A stretch of DNA of 64,000 nt from Parus major (GCF_001522545.3 NC_031783.1:951895-1015894), one strand, 5' to 3'; shown: positions 34,813 through 46,945, counted from the first letter of the stretch. Notes: generated from the letters alone by a model not told the origin. A program made the numbers and translations.

Positions 34813-35332
34813 GTGCCTGTATCTCTGCTCCTCTGCTCCTGGTTCCAAATGTTGTGACCCAAAATGATCTCCAGGCTCTCATGTGCTCCCTCTGAAGTTT
34901 CCCAAGCACTGCTGAACCTCCCCAGAGCTCTGCTGGGGGTTGGCAGCTCTCTCCCTGTGTCATCACATGCAGGCTCAGTTCAGAGACTACTCCAGAGCCC
35001 TGGAAAAGGCCAACTGTGCTCCCAGCTCAGGGTATCTCTTGCATCAGCCCAAAATTGATTAACCTTGTTTGTCACCATGATGTCAGAGCACATCTTAAAT
35101 GAACAGCTTGTCCTTCTTGCAAAACATCATGGCAACATGTGACATCTTCAGTGCCCAGGAGGAAAGCTCTGGTGACACTGCATGGCAGGAGCCCCAGATG
35201 GGGAGTAGAAACAATGTGGGTTTACCATAGGGCTGAAAAGAAAGCCCTTATATCTGTTTTTGTTCACTGCACGGTTTTGGAGCAGTGTCTGGAGCCTCAT
35301 CCATGGGCAGTCATCCTTGGTGCAAGCCTGAA

Positions 35333-35420
35333 GATCATGGAATCCCAGAATGGTTTGGGTTTGAAGGGACCTTAAAACTCATCTCATTCCAACCCCTGCC
35401 ATGGGACACTTTCCACTCGA
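35333..35420 (-). repeat. CR1 LINE 3' tail
   Basis: Reversed terminal CR1 segment: 'atcatggaatcccagaatgg', 'ttgaagggaccttaaaact' and 'cccctgccatgggacac'. Confidence 0.8.
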
Positions 35421-35956
35421 GCTGTGAAGAAAACCGGGAGATATTTTCTTCCCGAGCCAGAATGGAACTGAGACACAGAAACCCTGTGACTTGGTCCCAG
35501 TTCCCACACAGAATTTTCCAAAGCTGAGGTTTGAGCTCAGCTCTCTGTGAGAGGAGCAGCTGTGGAGCTGAGGCCGGGCTCAGCCGGACACCGCGTGCCT
35601 TGTCCCGGCAGGGCTGGATGTCACTGTCTGCACTGAGCTGAGCCGGGGCTGCCATCAGGCAGGGGGGGACAGAGGACTCGCTGTGCTCAGCACCTGCCAG
35701 GGACACGGTGGCACTGTGCCACAGCAGAGCCCACGGGGACAAACCTCTCTGTCCTTCAGCGCTGGCGCGGCCCCGGCCAGGAGCAGATGGGCTGGAGTGG
35801 CCGGTGTCACACGCCACGGTGGGGACAGGTGGCTCCTTCTGCCAGGCTGTGATCCTGCTGCCAGGGGAGGATGGGGAGACGGCTGTGAAAGCCTCCTCAC
35901 TTCCTCCTGGGAAGGGGCAGTGGGATGCAGGGCCTGCAGCCAAGGCATGGGCTCCC
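35421..35956. other. Intergenic, GC-rich, no gene recognised
   Basis: About 0.5 kb of GC-rich DNA with overlapping open frames on both strands (for example 202 codons at 35335-35943 minus). These run into the neighbouring CR1 and LTR, so they are not genes. Confidence 0.45.
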
Positions 35957-36516
35957 TGTCCTGCGTTTGGCTGCGACAGAGTTCATTTTCTTCCCAGAGC
36001 TGGTCCGGGGCTGTGTTTTGGATTCAGGATAAAACAGAGTTGATAACACACTGCTGGTTTGGCTGTTGCTGGGAAATGCTCTCCCTAAGTCAAGGACTTT
36101 TCAGTTTCCCATGCTTTGGCAGCCAGGAGGTGACAGGAACTGGGAGGGATCTTGGCCAGGACAGCTGATCCGAACCAGCCCGAGGGATATTCCAGACCAT
36201 GGAATGTCATGCCCAGTATGGAAACTGGGAGGGTTGGCCAGGAGCCAACTGCTGGGGACAGGCTGGGCATTGGTCATGGGTGGGGAACAACTGCATCATT
36301 TGTCTGTCTTGGGCTTTATTCCTCTCTCCCTCCTTTTCATTGCATTATCCTCACTATTAGTATTTTTGTTATGTTGTATTTCATTTTAATTATTAAACTG
36401 CTTTTTACCCAACAAGTTTATCTTTTCTTTCTGGTTCTTCTCTCCCACAGGGGAAGGGTGAAGTGTCTGAGCCAGCTATGTGTTGTTTCCTTGCTGGCTG
36501 GGGTTAAATCATGACC
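35957..36516 (+). mobile_element. ERVL-type solo LTR, near full length
   Basis: It opens with 'tgtcctgcgtttggctgcga' and contains 'gctgtgttttggattcagga', 'gatattccagaccatgga' and 'aattattaaactgcttttt'. It ends in 'gctggctggggttaaatc' followed by atgacc. This layout and length (about 560 bases) match a very common avian ERVL LTR family. No internal retroviral sequence adjoins it, so it is a solo LTR left by recombination. Flanking duplications are too eroded to define. Confidence 0.75.
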
Positions 36517-37009
36517 CTCATCCATGGCCTCTATGCTCATGAAACACTCAGTTTTCATTCAAGAATGAGACCTGTGGGCTCCACTATCTTTAAAAATCTC
36601 TCCCATGACCTTTCCACCAATGTCTCCATTTTTTTTTTCCATTTTGGGTCTGTGTGTCAGTCAGCCACCTTGTCCTGACAGCCTCTGAGACCAGGGAGAA
36701 GCTGCCCATGGCTATTCCTTCCAGCAAGCAGCAATTCCATTTAAAGCCCATCTAAAAAATACAGGCCAAGGGAAAAAGCACAGCACTTCAGACATTCAGG
36801 ATGCAGCTAAACCATCCATGGAATGCCAACTGCCAATCTTAAGACAAAATTCTGCTGTTTTTTTATTCAAAATGAAAATATGTTGGTGCCCAGTGGTCAG
36901 TGCTGAGGAGAAAGCCTTCCCCAGCTCAGCAGGAGGAAGGAGATGTTTTAATATGGGACAGAGATGTGACAGGACAAGAAACCTGCATGTTCCCCACTAC
37001 CCTCCTTGG
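36517..37009. other. Intergenic, nothing recognised
   Basis: About 0.5 kb of average composition between the LTR and the next CR1 copy, with no supported gene. Confidence 0.45.
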
Positions 37010-37270
37010 GATCAGGGAACAAGGGGCAGGAAACAGCCTCAGGCTGCACCAGGGAAGGTTTGGATTGGATATTGGTGTATCTCCCTCAATGGGAGGTCAG
37101 ACACTGGCTCAGCTGCCCAGGGCAGTGGTGGAGTCCCCATCCCTGGAGGGGTTTGAAAAACACATGAATGTGGCACTTGGGGATGTGTTTTAGAGGTGGC
37201 CTTGGCAGTGCTGGGGTAACAGCTGGATTTGATCTCAGAGGGGTTTTCCAACCTAAATGATTCCATGACT
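37010..37270 (+). repeat. CR1 LINE 3' end
   Basis: Contains 'tttggattggatattggtg', 'gcccagggcagtggtggagt', 'ggcacttggggatgtgtttt' and a terminal 'aaatgattccatgactgtc'. Confidence 0.85.
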
Positions 37271-37625
37271 GTCTGCACCACCCTTGGTCTGTGTTTCCCA
37301 TCTGGCAAGATGCAAACCCCATTTTTCCTAAATCCGTGCACAGGGAACTTGTGGGGATGGTAGAAAATTACAGAAGGCATCATTCCCACGCATTGAACAG
37401 CAGGTACAAAGCAGCAGGATGTCACAAAGTGTATGGAAAAGGCCACAAACCATGCAAGGTAAAATGCCAGGGACAGTTCCAGCGTCAGAGCTTCCTGCCA
37501 GGCTAAAATCAGGTCCTGTTAGAGGCCTCCTCATCCCACTGCACTTACAGAGGCTGTTCCTGCACTCCCAGCTCTCAATAGGAACCAAAATCTCACTTTC
37601 ATGTTTTAAATGAAAAGTACACTCA
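37271..37625. other. Intergenic, nothing recognised
   Basis: A short spacer between two CR1 copies with no supported gene. Confidence 0.4.
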
Positions 37626-37957
37626 GCCTAGAGAAGCCTGGAGAGGAGACTGAGGGCAGAGCTCACCAGGGGCAGCTCTGATCTCTGCTCTGTGACAGGG
37701 ACAGGACCAGGGATGGTCTGGAGCTGGACAGGGGAGGTTCAGGCTGGATATCAGGGAAAGGTTCTTCCCCCAGAGGTGCTGGCACTGCCCAGGCTCCCCA
37801 GGGAATGGGCACAGCCCTGAGGCTGCCAGAGCTCCAGGAGTGTTTGGATGATGCTCTTGGGGATGGACAGGGTGGGATTGTTGGGGTGTCTGTGCAGGGT
37901 TGGGATGGTTCTTGTGGGTCCCTTCCAGTTCAGGTTGTTCTGTGGTTCTGTGATAAC
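37626..37957 (+). repeat. CR1 LINE 3' end (second subfamily)
   Basis: Runs from 'agcctagagaagcctggaga' through 'ggctggatatcagggaaagg' and 'gctccaggagtgtttggatg' to 'ttctgtggttctgtga'. The same subfamily occurs inverted at 42100-42350. Confidence 0.85.
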
Positions 37958-39117
37958 ATGAAGTCAAAAATGTGACCACTCTCCACTAAGCCACCGCACA
38001 GGATCATGCATTTCACACTCTGAAATACATTAAAAACCCAGGCAAAGCCCCAGCTGTTTAATGGCAGCTAATTAAAATGGAGGGTTAGATGGGCAGTGAG
38101 GATGTTTTGGGGAACTCTGCAGCACGTGTTAGCCAGGAACAGGTTTGCATCCCTCTGGAAAAGGTGTCATGCAGCAGGACTGCAGAGGAACCAGTGAGAT
38201 CCTCAAGAGAGCAGGAGGAGAAAGGACAGTGAAAGCTGTTCTAGCAGGAGGTAGCACAGCAGAGGATGGAAAACACAGGCTGTTTTCAGGCTCTGGAGAG
38301 GGAGTCAGGAAAAACAATAATAGCTGGAATTAAGAGAGACAATAATGAAGTCCTGTTGAAACTGAAGTGGTTTTTTCTCCCAGTGTCAGGGCTGGAGAGC
38401 TCTCACTGAAGGTCTCACAGATGAACTGTCTCCGACTGAGATCAAGGCAGCAACATTTCTTTAAAAACCCTTCTTTAAAAGCACTGCTTGGATTATGATT
38501 ATTGTGAGAAACACCTCGCTTTTTAAAATTTTATAAGATTTTATTGAAGCACAACAAGGGACTGAATAAGGAAAATGAGACAGTTCTGGATGCTTCACTG
38601 CAGCCAGAGGCACCCAGCTCACAGCCATAACAATTCTTACCTCTGCTATTGACAAGCCAAAGCCCCAGTGACCCTCCCCATCTCCTGCACATCACTCTCC
38701 TGACCCAGCTCCTTCTTCATCCCACCTCAAAGTCTGTGCAGCCCTTCTTGCTTCGACTTTCCCAATGGGAACATTACAAAACTTACATGGAAAACTCCAG
38801 ATCTCAACAGAACTTCTTAACCTACATTTAATATTTGCCAGAGCCAACATCACACTATCCATTTATTGTAATTATGAATTTTCTAAGTCTCCATTTTCAA
38901 CATTCCATTTAGATACTCAAAAGCATTATGTCTGTGAGTTTGTCCTTCTCTGCTGAGATGCCATGGAGGCTTTTAGAGGCATCTCCCAGTGGGTGCTGCT
39001 CCAGCCCCACACAGGCAATGTCCCACCCCCCTGCACCAGCCCTGAGCATCCCTGGATCCTCCTGCTTCCAAAACCCAGATCCCTGTGAGCAAAACCACTG
39101 CAGATTTCTGCACCAGG
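37958..39117. other. Intergenic, nothing recognised
   Basis: 1.2 kb of average composition with only short, unsupported frames. Confidence 0.45.
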
Positions 39118-39538
39118 GCAGGGAACAGAGCTGGGAAGGGGCTGGAGCAGCAGCAGCAGCTGAGGGAGCTGGGAAAGGGGCTCAGCCTGGAGAAAAGGAG
39201 GCTCAGGGGGCCCTTCTGGCTCTGCACAACTCCCTGACAGGAGGGGACAGCCGGGGGAGTTGGGCTCTGATCCCAGGGAACAGGGACAGGAGGAGAGGGA
39301 ATGGCCTCAGGCTGTGCCAGGGGAGGGTTAGATTGGATATTGGGAAAATCTTTTCACTAAAAGGGTGGTCAGACACTGGCTCAGGCTGCCCAGGGCAGTG
39401 ATGGAGTCACAGGTGTTCAAAAGGCACCTGTGGACTTGGGGACATGATTTAGTGGTGGTTTTGGCAGTGCTGGAGGAATGGTTGGACTCAATGATCCTGG
39501 AAGTGCTTTCCAAATTTAATGATTCCATGATCCTGTGA
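39118..39538 (+). repeat. CR1 LINE 3' end, longer copy
   Basis: At about 420 bases this is one of the longer copies. It keeps the upstream 'cagcctggagaaaaggagg' part, then 'gattggatattgggaaaatc', 'ggactcaatgatcctgga' and 'aatgattccatgatcctgtg'. A CAG microexpansion (gcagcagcagcag) is present near 39148. Confidence 0.85.
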
Positions 39539-40510
39539 CATTTTTAGGACTTTATCATTTCCGTGTTCTGTTCACAGCAAAGTCATGGATTTATTCCGAG
39601 TCCTTTGTCCTGAGGATGTTTTCCTGAAGAGCTGCCTGGCAGAAATCCTGCAGGGCTGGCTCATGGATTTGATTTCCCACAGGGCACTCACCAATTTAGT
39701 TGTTTTCCCTGGGTTTTCATTACACTGAGCTGTTACAATGACTCTTCCCAGGGCACCCAGCAGACACTTTGGAGGAAGAAAAGCACAACACACACCAGCA
39801 AAATTCATCTCACAAATCCCATGGCTCCAGCTCAGGCCCCGTGGGTCAGATTTTGCTGCCTGGTTTTATTTGCAGTATCTGCCTCTGCTGGGCTTAAAAA
39901 CTGCCCAATAAAGATTTTCAGAACTCCCAGGTTGGAGCCAATGGGCTGTGGCAGTGCTCCTGCCTGGTGGAGCATTCCCAGGGGAGTTATTTTAGCCTTT
40001 GTTCAAGATCATACGTTGGAATGTTTTTCCAGAGCTCAGAAGGATTTGAACTGGTGAGTTTTACACATTAAGTGAATCCTTGAGTCCAACCTGAAGTGGG
40101 TTAGTTCACAGCCTGCTACACCAGACCCAGATCCTGCTGGGATAAAGGTGACAAGAAATCATGCAAAATCTGTTCTTCCTCACAGCAAGTGTTGGCTTTC
40201 AGCTTTAAAAAATGTTCAACATTACCAAACCTTTACATCAAGATTTTCAGTTTGACTAAAAATTTTGGGCTATATTAGGTGAACAAACACAAATTATTAG
40301 GAATTCCACATCCCATCCCTTCCATCCCTGTGTCCAACCCCTCCTAGAGAGCTGGGCTGCCTGCTCACCAGGGCTGTGGCAGGTGTGGTCCCACAGAGTG
40401 ACCACAGAGGAATGGGGCACCAAGGGGGCAGAGCTAAGAGGACCTGACTGGCATTTCTAAATCCTGAATCAACATTACTGCCCTTTTATGTCTTTTGGGT
40501 TTTGCCAGTT
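39539..40510. other. Intergenic, nothing recognised
   Basis: A kilobase without recognised genes or repeats. Confidence 0.45.
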
Positions 40511-40706
40511 CATAGAATCATAGAATCATGGAATGGTTTGGGTTGGAAGGGACCTTAGAGCTCATCTCATTCCACCCCCTGCAGGGACATCCTCCACCAT
40601 CCCAGGCTGCTCCAAGCCCTGTCCAGCCTCATGACAGGGGGGTTGTTACTGCCTGATCTTTTAGGTCCTTTCAACCCAAACCATTCTGTGATTCTGATCT
40701 ATGATG
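40511..40706. repeat. Inverted pair of CR1 tails
   Basis: 40511-40630 is a minus-strand CR1 tail ('catagaatcatagaatcatg', 'gaccttagagctcatctc'). It is followed directly by a plus-strand tail (about 40640-40706; 'ggtcctttcaacccaaacc', then 'attctgtgattctgatct'). The two tails are reverse complements over about 30 bases (40523-40552 against 40667-40697), so the locus can fold into a hairpin with a ~115-base loop. Confidence 0.8.
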
Positions 40707-42099
40707 GGTGGCATTTTCCTAGGAAGGACCTGCTGAATGTACCCATGGCTTTCTTGTGATCTAAGACATAAAAAAGCTGTTACATTTTTAAAGCATTTAA
40801 TTTTTGGATGAGACCATACCAGGGTAGGACAGGATCATGAGGAGGAGTCAAGAGCCTCACCATTGTGATTAAATCCTGCAGTACATCAGTGCAGGGCTGC
40901 CCTGAGCTGGTCTGCTTTACTCTGTCCCCAGAGTCTGCTGGGGTGAGGGGAAACCTGGATGTGTTGAGCAGGAGTGGTTTGTCCTCTGCCTGCCTGCCTG
41001 GTGCTGAGCATGGGCCTGTGGGGTTCTGCTGCCTGGGACAGATGCAGTGTTCATGGAAAACATCAGGGATGGCATCCAAGGGTCCCACTTCAGCACCTCC
41101 CTAAAGCACCATGTGTGTCTCTGCTTTCTGCCTTGGGCTCTGTGCCACACCAGGTGTCCCCAGGAGTCCCCAAATGCCAGCTTTGCTCTCTTTGTGTGCA
41201 GAGCAGTGTTCAGGCAGCTCAGTCTGGGTTTGCATGCCTGTTTATCCTGTCCCTGGCTCTCCCAGCAAGCACTTTGGAGCCAGCACAGAGAAGTTCCCAA
41301 GTTAAACCAACCACAAGTGCTAAACCAAGCACAGGAGTTAAACCCCAGCCTCTGAGAGTGTCTGCCAGGGGATTCTGATGCTTTTAGAGGAATTTGAGGG
41401 TTTAATCTACTGAGGAAAGCTCAGATCTGGAGGCACACTCAGGTTCACTCCCCAGCCAAATGCTCTCCTGTGCCTCCTCCTCAGCCCAAGGCATTTTGCA
41501 AATCAAGAAGTTGAACAATTTGCTGTTGGCATTAGAAGTCCCACAACACCCCTGCACCTCCCCATGTCAGGGTGGGGGGTTATTTTCAGGGGGTTCTGCT
41601 GAATATCCCCTCCTGCAACAGCCCATGGCAGGGAATGGAGTGAGCTGGCCAGATGTTAGCAGACTGTTTTCATCACTTTTCCATTTCATGCCTTTCCAGC
41701 CTCACTGATGTTCCTTCTGCTCTCTCATTAGCTAAACAATCTTCTTACAACACTCTGCTGCCTGTAGCTTGGCTGGATCCTTTTTTTGCAGATTTTCATG
41801 GGAGCAGAAACAGCCTTCAGTGGCAGAATGCCTTGTTTCCTAAAGGAGGAAGCCTTTTTTCTTAAAGGCTTTTTAGAACTGCCCAGTGAAGAGCTCCAAG
41901 TGCTGGGGCATTGCACAGACTTAAATCCAGTCTGTTTAGGCCAAATATCATAGTGCCATTACAGGAAATGGGAATTTCCATATTTACTGCAAGAAGAACA
42001 GGAGAAAGCTGGTAACCTCATGCACAGAATGGATTTAAGTGGGGTCCTAACTCAGGGCTAAACCCCTGTGCAGACACTAACCTGGGTCTGAAGTGGCAT
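40707..42099. other. Intergenic, nothing recognised
   Basis: 1.4 kb with short open frames on both strands and no supported gene. Confidence 0.45.
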
Positions 42100-42350
42100 C
42101 CACAGCATGAGACACAACCTGAACTGGAAGGGACCCACAGGAATCATCCAGTCCAGCTCCAGCCCTGCACAGACACCCCAACAATCCCACCCTGGGCATC
42201 CCCAAGAGCATCATCCAAACACTCCTGGAGCTCTGGCAGCCTCGGGGCTGTGCCCATTCCCTGGGGAGCCTGGGCAGTGCCAGCACCTCTGGGGGAAGAA
42301 CCTTTTCCTCACTCAGGAAGAACTTTTTCCTGATATCCAACCTAAATCTC
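42100..42350 (-). repeat. CR1 LINE 3' end (second subfamily)
   Basis: Reversed copy: 'cctgaactggaagggaccc', 'catccaaacactcctggagc', 'ggctgtgcccattccctggg' and 'tttttcctgatatccaacct'. It is the inverted partner of 37626-37957. Confidence 0.85.
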
Positions 42351-44320
42351 CCCACACCCCCAGGTCAGGTCCTATGGCTGATCACCAGAATCAGTTGGAT
42401 TTGTTGGGACTGGGTATGCTGGGATGTTTGTCTGGGGTCTCTGGACATCAAGAGTAACTCCAGTGGGGCCAGTCAATGTCTGGAAACCCCATGGAAAACA
42501 CCTGGAAAACACCTGCTTGGGCTGAGAGACAGAACCTTGCCATGTGCTGATGTGACACAGACAGTTGTCAGCTCATCCTCTAAGGATGTATTAATATTAA
42601 TATTAATATTAAGGGACAGTCCTAACTACAGAGGAAGCAGTGCTGAAAAGGTTAAGAAGGCACTGAACTCTATGAGCAGCCCTCCAGCAGGAAATATAGG
42701 CTAAATTAAATAAAAATGGAGTAATAAATCATGAAAAGTGGAAATGAGGGACAGAAGAGCATGAAACAACTCTGGCCTGTAAAGAGGAGATAAAAATAGG
42801 GCAAAGAGATGGCATCAGTGTGAAGGCTGTTTCCAAAACCCCACATTCCAAAGGGCCTCAGGCTGACATTTTGGGGAGAGCTGGCAATTTGAAGAGGTCC
42901 CCTCCAAGGGCACTCCCCAGGCACGAGGGCTGCCTGCTCTGTGGGCAGCAGGTGGAGGATGTGGGACACCTTGTCCCTTGGCCTGGGGACTTCAGAGCTT
43001 TTGTCATTACAAAATGACATGGTCCCCCCTCCATGGTGGTGAGGACTCTCATTCTTGTGTCCAGGCTGCTTCTGGACAGAGCCACCCATTCCAGGCCTTC
43101 TGCTGAGGCTCTGACCTAAATACTCTCTGGACTATTTGTTCCCTTTTTTTGGAGAATACCCCTGTACAGAGCCACAAAGTGGCCCCATTGTTCTTCAGAC
43201 CTTCTCCAGCGTTTGCCTTTTTTGTGTCACCAACAAGTCACAGAGATGGGGGCAGGTGCTCTCAGTTGTAAATTCTGATCAGAACCAATTCCTGGCTGTT
43301 TCCTGCTCCCCCTGCCCACAGGCTGCACCTGCTGGTTGATTTGGATGGGAAGCTCTTGGGATGGGACCATCACCCTCCTCTGTGGCTGCATCCCGAACGT
43401 TTCAGACTCACTCCTGGGAGCATTTCTTCTTTTAAGTACAATGATCTAGACCATCTCTTGTGGGAATATTAGGAGGAAGAGGCTGTGCAGTGTCAAAAAT
43501 CCTGTTCTTATTCAGTATTCCTCAGTGGGATTCTGGCAGAGTTGATCTGTTGGGACAGAAGCTCCCTGGAGGAGTCTCTGTGGCATTAATGCTCTGCATC
43601 CTCACCTGCAGCCACAGGTGCTGTGGGAAGATGCACTGCAGCATTCTGGGGGTACACAGTAAAAATCCCTGACTTGTTTTGCACCCAAAGTGGCTCTCTA
43701 CAAGGCCACATTTTCTGTTCTGTACCTGGCTGAGATGGCAGTGAGATCCCATCCAGAGAACACACCATCCATGGCCAGAGAAACTGAGGCTGAAAAAACT
43801 GAGTGGGAAGGGTGCAAGATTACTGTGACATGAGGAAGAGGAGAGCTGGGAAGGAGAAAGTGGTGGGGAAAGGATATTTCCTCCCTGGAGGGGTCAGAGC
43901 AGTGTCCAAGAGAGAGCAGAAAAGCCCAGCCCATCCATGTCCCTGCATGGCTGAAGAGCGGCTCAGGAGGCATCTCTGGGGAGAGGGAAAGGAGCAATGT
44001 TGCAATCCTCTCCCGGCCAAAACCCAAGGCAAAAATGTCAACTTCTACAGTCAGGAGCTCCAAGAAATCACCTGAAGAGACCAGGTGAACTTTTCTGTGG
44101 GGCTGGTGGTGCTCAGTGAAGGTAGCAGCACGTTCTCAGCCACAGAACCTGAAGGATATTCCAGCAGTGTCTCCAGTGCGCTGCTGTTCCTCACCCGGAG
44201 CAGAGCAGAGCCAGGGAGGGAGGGAAGGGCCTTTCCCTTCCCCCTCCCACACTCACACAGGCACAAACCCAGGCTCGGTGGAGTCTGGGCCTGTTTTCCT
44301 TCAGTGCCATTTTAACCGTG
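42351..44320. other. Intergenic, nothing recognised
   Basis: No supported gene. A short (attaat)-type AT repeat lies at 42589-42612. Confidence 0.45.
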
Positions 44321-44580
44321 CCTCTGTCTCTGGCCTTTCAGCCTCGGCCGCTGACAGGAGGCTCCGCATCACCCGCGGGCTGTGTCCGCAGCCTTGTGAC
44401 CCTGCTGGGGACCGGGTGACAGCCCCGACCCTGCCCGGGGCTGGCAGAATCTCCCAGAGAACGGCCGGGATGTCACTGCAGCTCTGCCAGAGCAGGGATG
44501 TGAGAGCTGAGTCACCCGCAGGTACAGACAGAGCCTGTGAGTCACCGGCACAGCCTCCACATCAACAACCTCCCGGCCCG

Positions 44581-45050
44581 ATGTCACCGCTCGGGTGTCA
44601 CTGCTCCAGGTGTCACTGCTCGTGTGTCACTGCTCCCGAGGTGTCACCGCTGCAGGGGTGTCACTGCTCCCAGGGTGTCACTGCTCCCGGAGTGTCACTG
44701 CTCCCGGGGTGTCACCGCTGCAGGGGTGTCACTGCTCCCGGGGTGTCACTGCTCCCGGAGTGTCACTGCTCCAGGTGTCACTGCTCGTGTGTCACTGCTC
44801 CCGAGGTGTCACCGCTCCCGGGGTGTCACTGCTCCTGTGGTGTCACTGCACATGTGTCACTGCTCCCGAGGTGTCACCGCTCGGGTGTCACTGCTCGTGT
44901 GTCACTGCTCCCGAGGTGTCACTGCTCCCGAGGTGTCACTGCTCCCGAGGTGTCACTGCTCCCGGGGTGTCACTGCTCGGGTGTCACTGCTCCTGTGGTG
45001 TCACTGCTCCCAGGGTGTCACTGCTCCTGGGGTGTCACTGCTCCTGCAGT
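44581..45050 (+). repeat. 14/17-bp minisatellite, about 29 units
   Basis: About 29 tandem units all start with 'gtgtcac(t/c)gct', most often 'gtgtcactgctcccgag' (17 bases), with interspersed shorter ~14-base units such as 'gtgtcactgctcgt'. Because neither unit length is a multiple of three and the motif lacks stops, all three plus-strand frames stay open. This explains the 190-373 codon frames that cross it. There are no unique spacers, so it is not CRISPR-like. Confidence 0.92.
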
Positions 45051-45240
45051 GCCAGCGCTCCCAGCAGTGTCTGCACCCCCTCTCCCAGGTGTCCTCACTG
45101 CTCCAGTAGCCCTTGCCAGGCTCTGGCACTGTCCTTGCAGCTCCTCTGTGCTGTGCTGGGGGACACCAGGGACATTCCCCTGCCAGAGGTGGCTGCCCAG
45201 ACCTACTACGTGCTTTAAGCTCAAATTCAAAGAGTAGGTC

Positions 45241-45470
45241 TAGCTTAGATATTGGGGGAAATTGTTCTCTGGCAGGGTGGGCAGGCCCTGGCACAGGGTG
45301 CCCAGAGAAGCTGTGGCTGCCCCTGGATCCCTGGAAGTGTCCAAGGCCAGGCTGGATGGGGCTTGGAGCAACCTGGGATAGTGGAAGGTGTCTCTGCCAT
45401 GGCAGGGGTGGAAGGAGATGAGCTTTAAGATCCCTTCCAACCCAAACCATTTTGTGATTCTATGGTTCTA
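45241..45470 (+). repeat. CR1 LINE 3' end
   Basis: Same subfamily as 17755-18050: 'gcagggtgggcaggccctgg', 'gtgtccaaggccaggctgg', 'cccttccaacccaaaccatt' and 'ttgtgattctatggttct'. Confidence 0.87.
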
Positions 45471-46945
45471 AATCCACACAGAAATGTAAACTGGCATGTG
45501 ATCCCCTCTCAAACCCCAAAGAGAGCCTGAGCTCTCACCTGCACTTTCTCTCCCCCAGTTCATCCCCCCAGCTGCAATTCAGCCCTTCTCCCCAGCTGAA
45601 CAGAAAAGGCTGGGAGGACATGTGGCCCTTTGGGGTCCCTCAGCCTCAGAGCCAGCACCTCATCATCGAAGACATGGAAATTTATTTACTTGAGAACTTG
45701 ACAAAAGATCTATTTCCCCTGTCAGGCACTGAGGGCAGCATGTCTGCATGGAAAGGTTCCGCTGGGGTGGCACTTCATGTTTTTGATTCTTGTTTTAATG
45801 CATTGATTTTAATTGGTAAAATCAGGCTCAGGGGAGAAATGTTCTCTCAGCTGCATCAGGTGCCTGGCCGAGGGAGCTGTGCCACCCTGCCCAGACTGCA
45901 GCAGAGCAGAGGGTACCTTGTCCTCTGGCACTGCTCTGGGCCCATGCTGGGAATAGACAGATGCCCTTTCATGCTAGTCTCTCCTGAAAGCTTCACTTTT
46001 ACAAGAAGCCATTTCAAAGAAAAGCCAGACAAATTAAGCAATAAACCTCTTGAAAAATTAAAGGAAGAGGATAATTTAACACAGAGTTAATAAAGGTAAT
46101 AAATAATCTGCTGAGTAGCTGGAGGATAGCCATGGCTGGAACTTTCTCTTGAAATATTCACAACCTTCTTTCCTCACTCACCTTCTGTGAGCATTTCCCC
46201 CCTCTTCTGCCCTCATCCTTTCACATCCAAGGTGCTCAAGCACTTCCCATTCTTCTGTGTACAGCAATCACTTCACTCAGCCCCAAAACACATCTGTGAG
46301 TGTGGGAGGAGCGTGGCAGCACATGCTGCCTAACATTGCACAACAGCTCAGGCCTGGAAGCAAAGGATAAACTTGGGCTTGGCTTAAAAACAATCTGGGT
46401 TGTGTGGGATGAGCCAGCCAAGCTGGAATTCAGACATAAATTCCTCAGCTCTGGGTCTGTGAGTGAGGTGGCCCTTGTGGGTTTGACTGCACTTTAGGAA
46501 GTCACAGTCCTGGCCTGGCAGCACCAGCCAACACTGGATTGAGCAATGGGCTTCATCTTGGCTCAGTGCCTCTGCCAGCAGCACCTTCTCGACATCTTCA
46601 TATTTCCAGGAAACCTTGGAAGGGGGCCTAGCCTGCCAGACAACTTTTTTGAAATTGGGAAACCAATCATAGTTTTAAAAAATGGCACTATTGCCTCTGT
46701 GCAGCACATTCCATGCACACAAGTCACTGCCAGCAGCCCAGAACCCGGATGGGTCTGCAGGGCTGGAACAGCCCCGTGCCTGGGGGTGGGGGGCTGCACT
46801 GAAAGGGGACCCCAGAGCCAGGCTGTGCTGCTGATCTGTGATAGCACTGCACACAACAGGCACTTCAGCTCCACCTGCCTCATCCTGGGGTGATCAGGGG
46901 CACAGGTGGCACTGGGAAAACAAGCACCAGTGTATTGTACTGGGG
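45471..46945. other. Intergenic, nothing recognised
   Basis: 1.5 kb without a supported gene or recognised repeat. Confidence 0.45.

Noticed and set aside
44581..45050. CRISPR-like repeat array
   Set aside because: Units are contiguous with no unique spacers, and the context is vertebrate nuclear DNA.
44116..45237. 373-codon plus-strand frame and two overlapping frames of about 200 codons
   Set aside because: All three frames are open because the 14/17-base minisatellite unit has no stop codon. The peptide is a repeat translation, not a protein.
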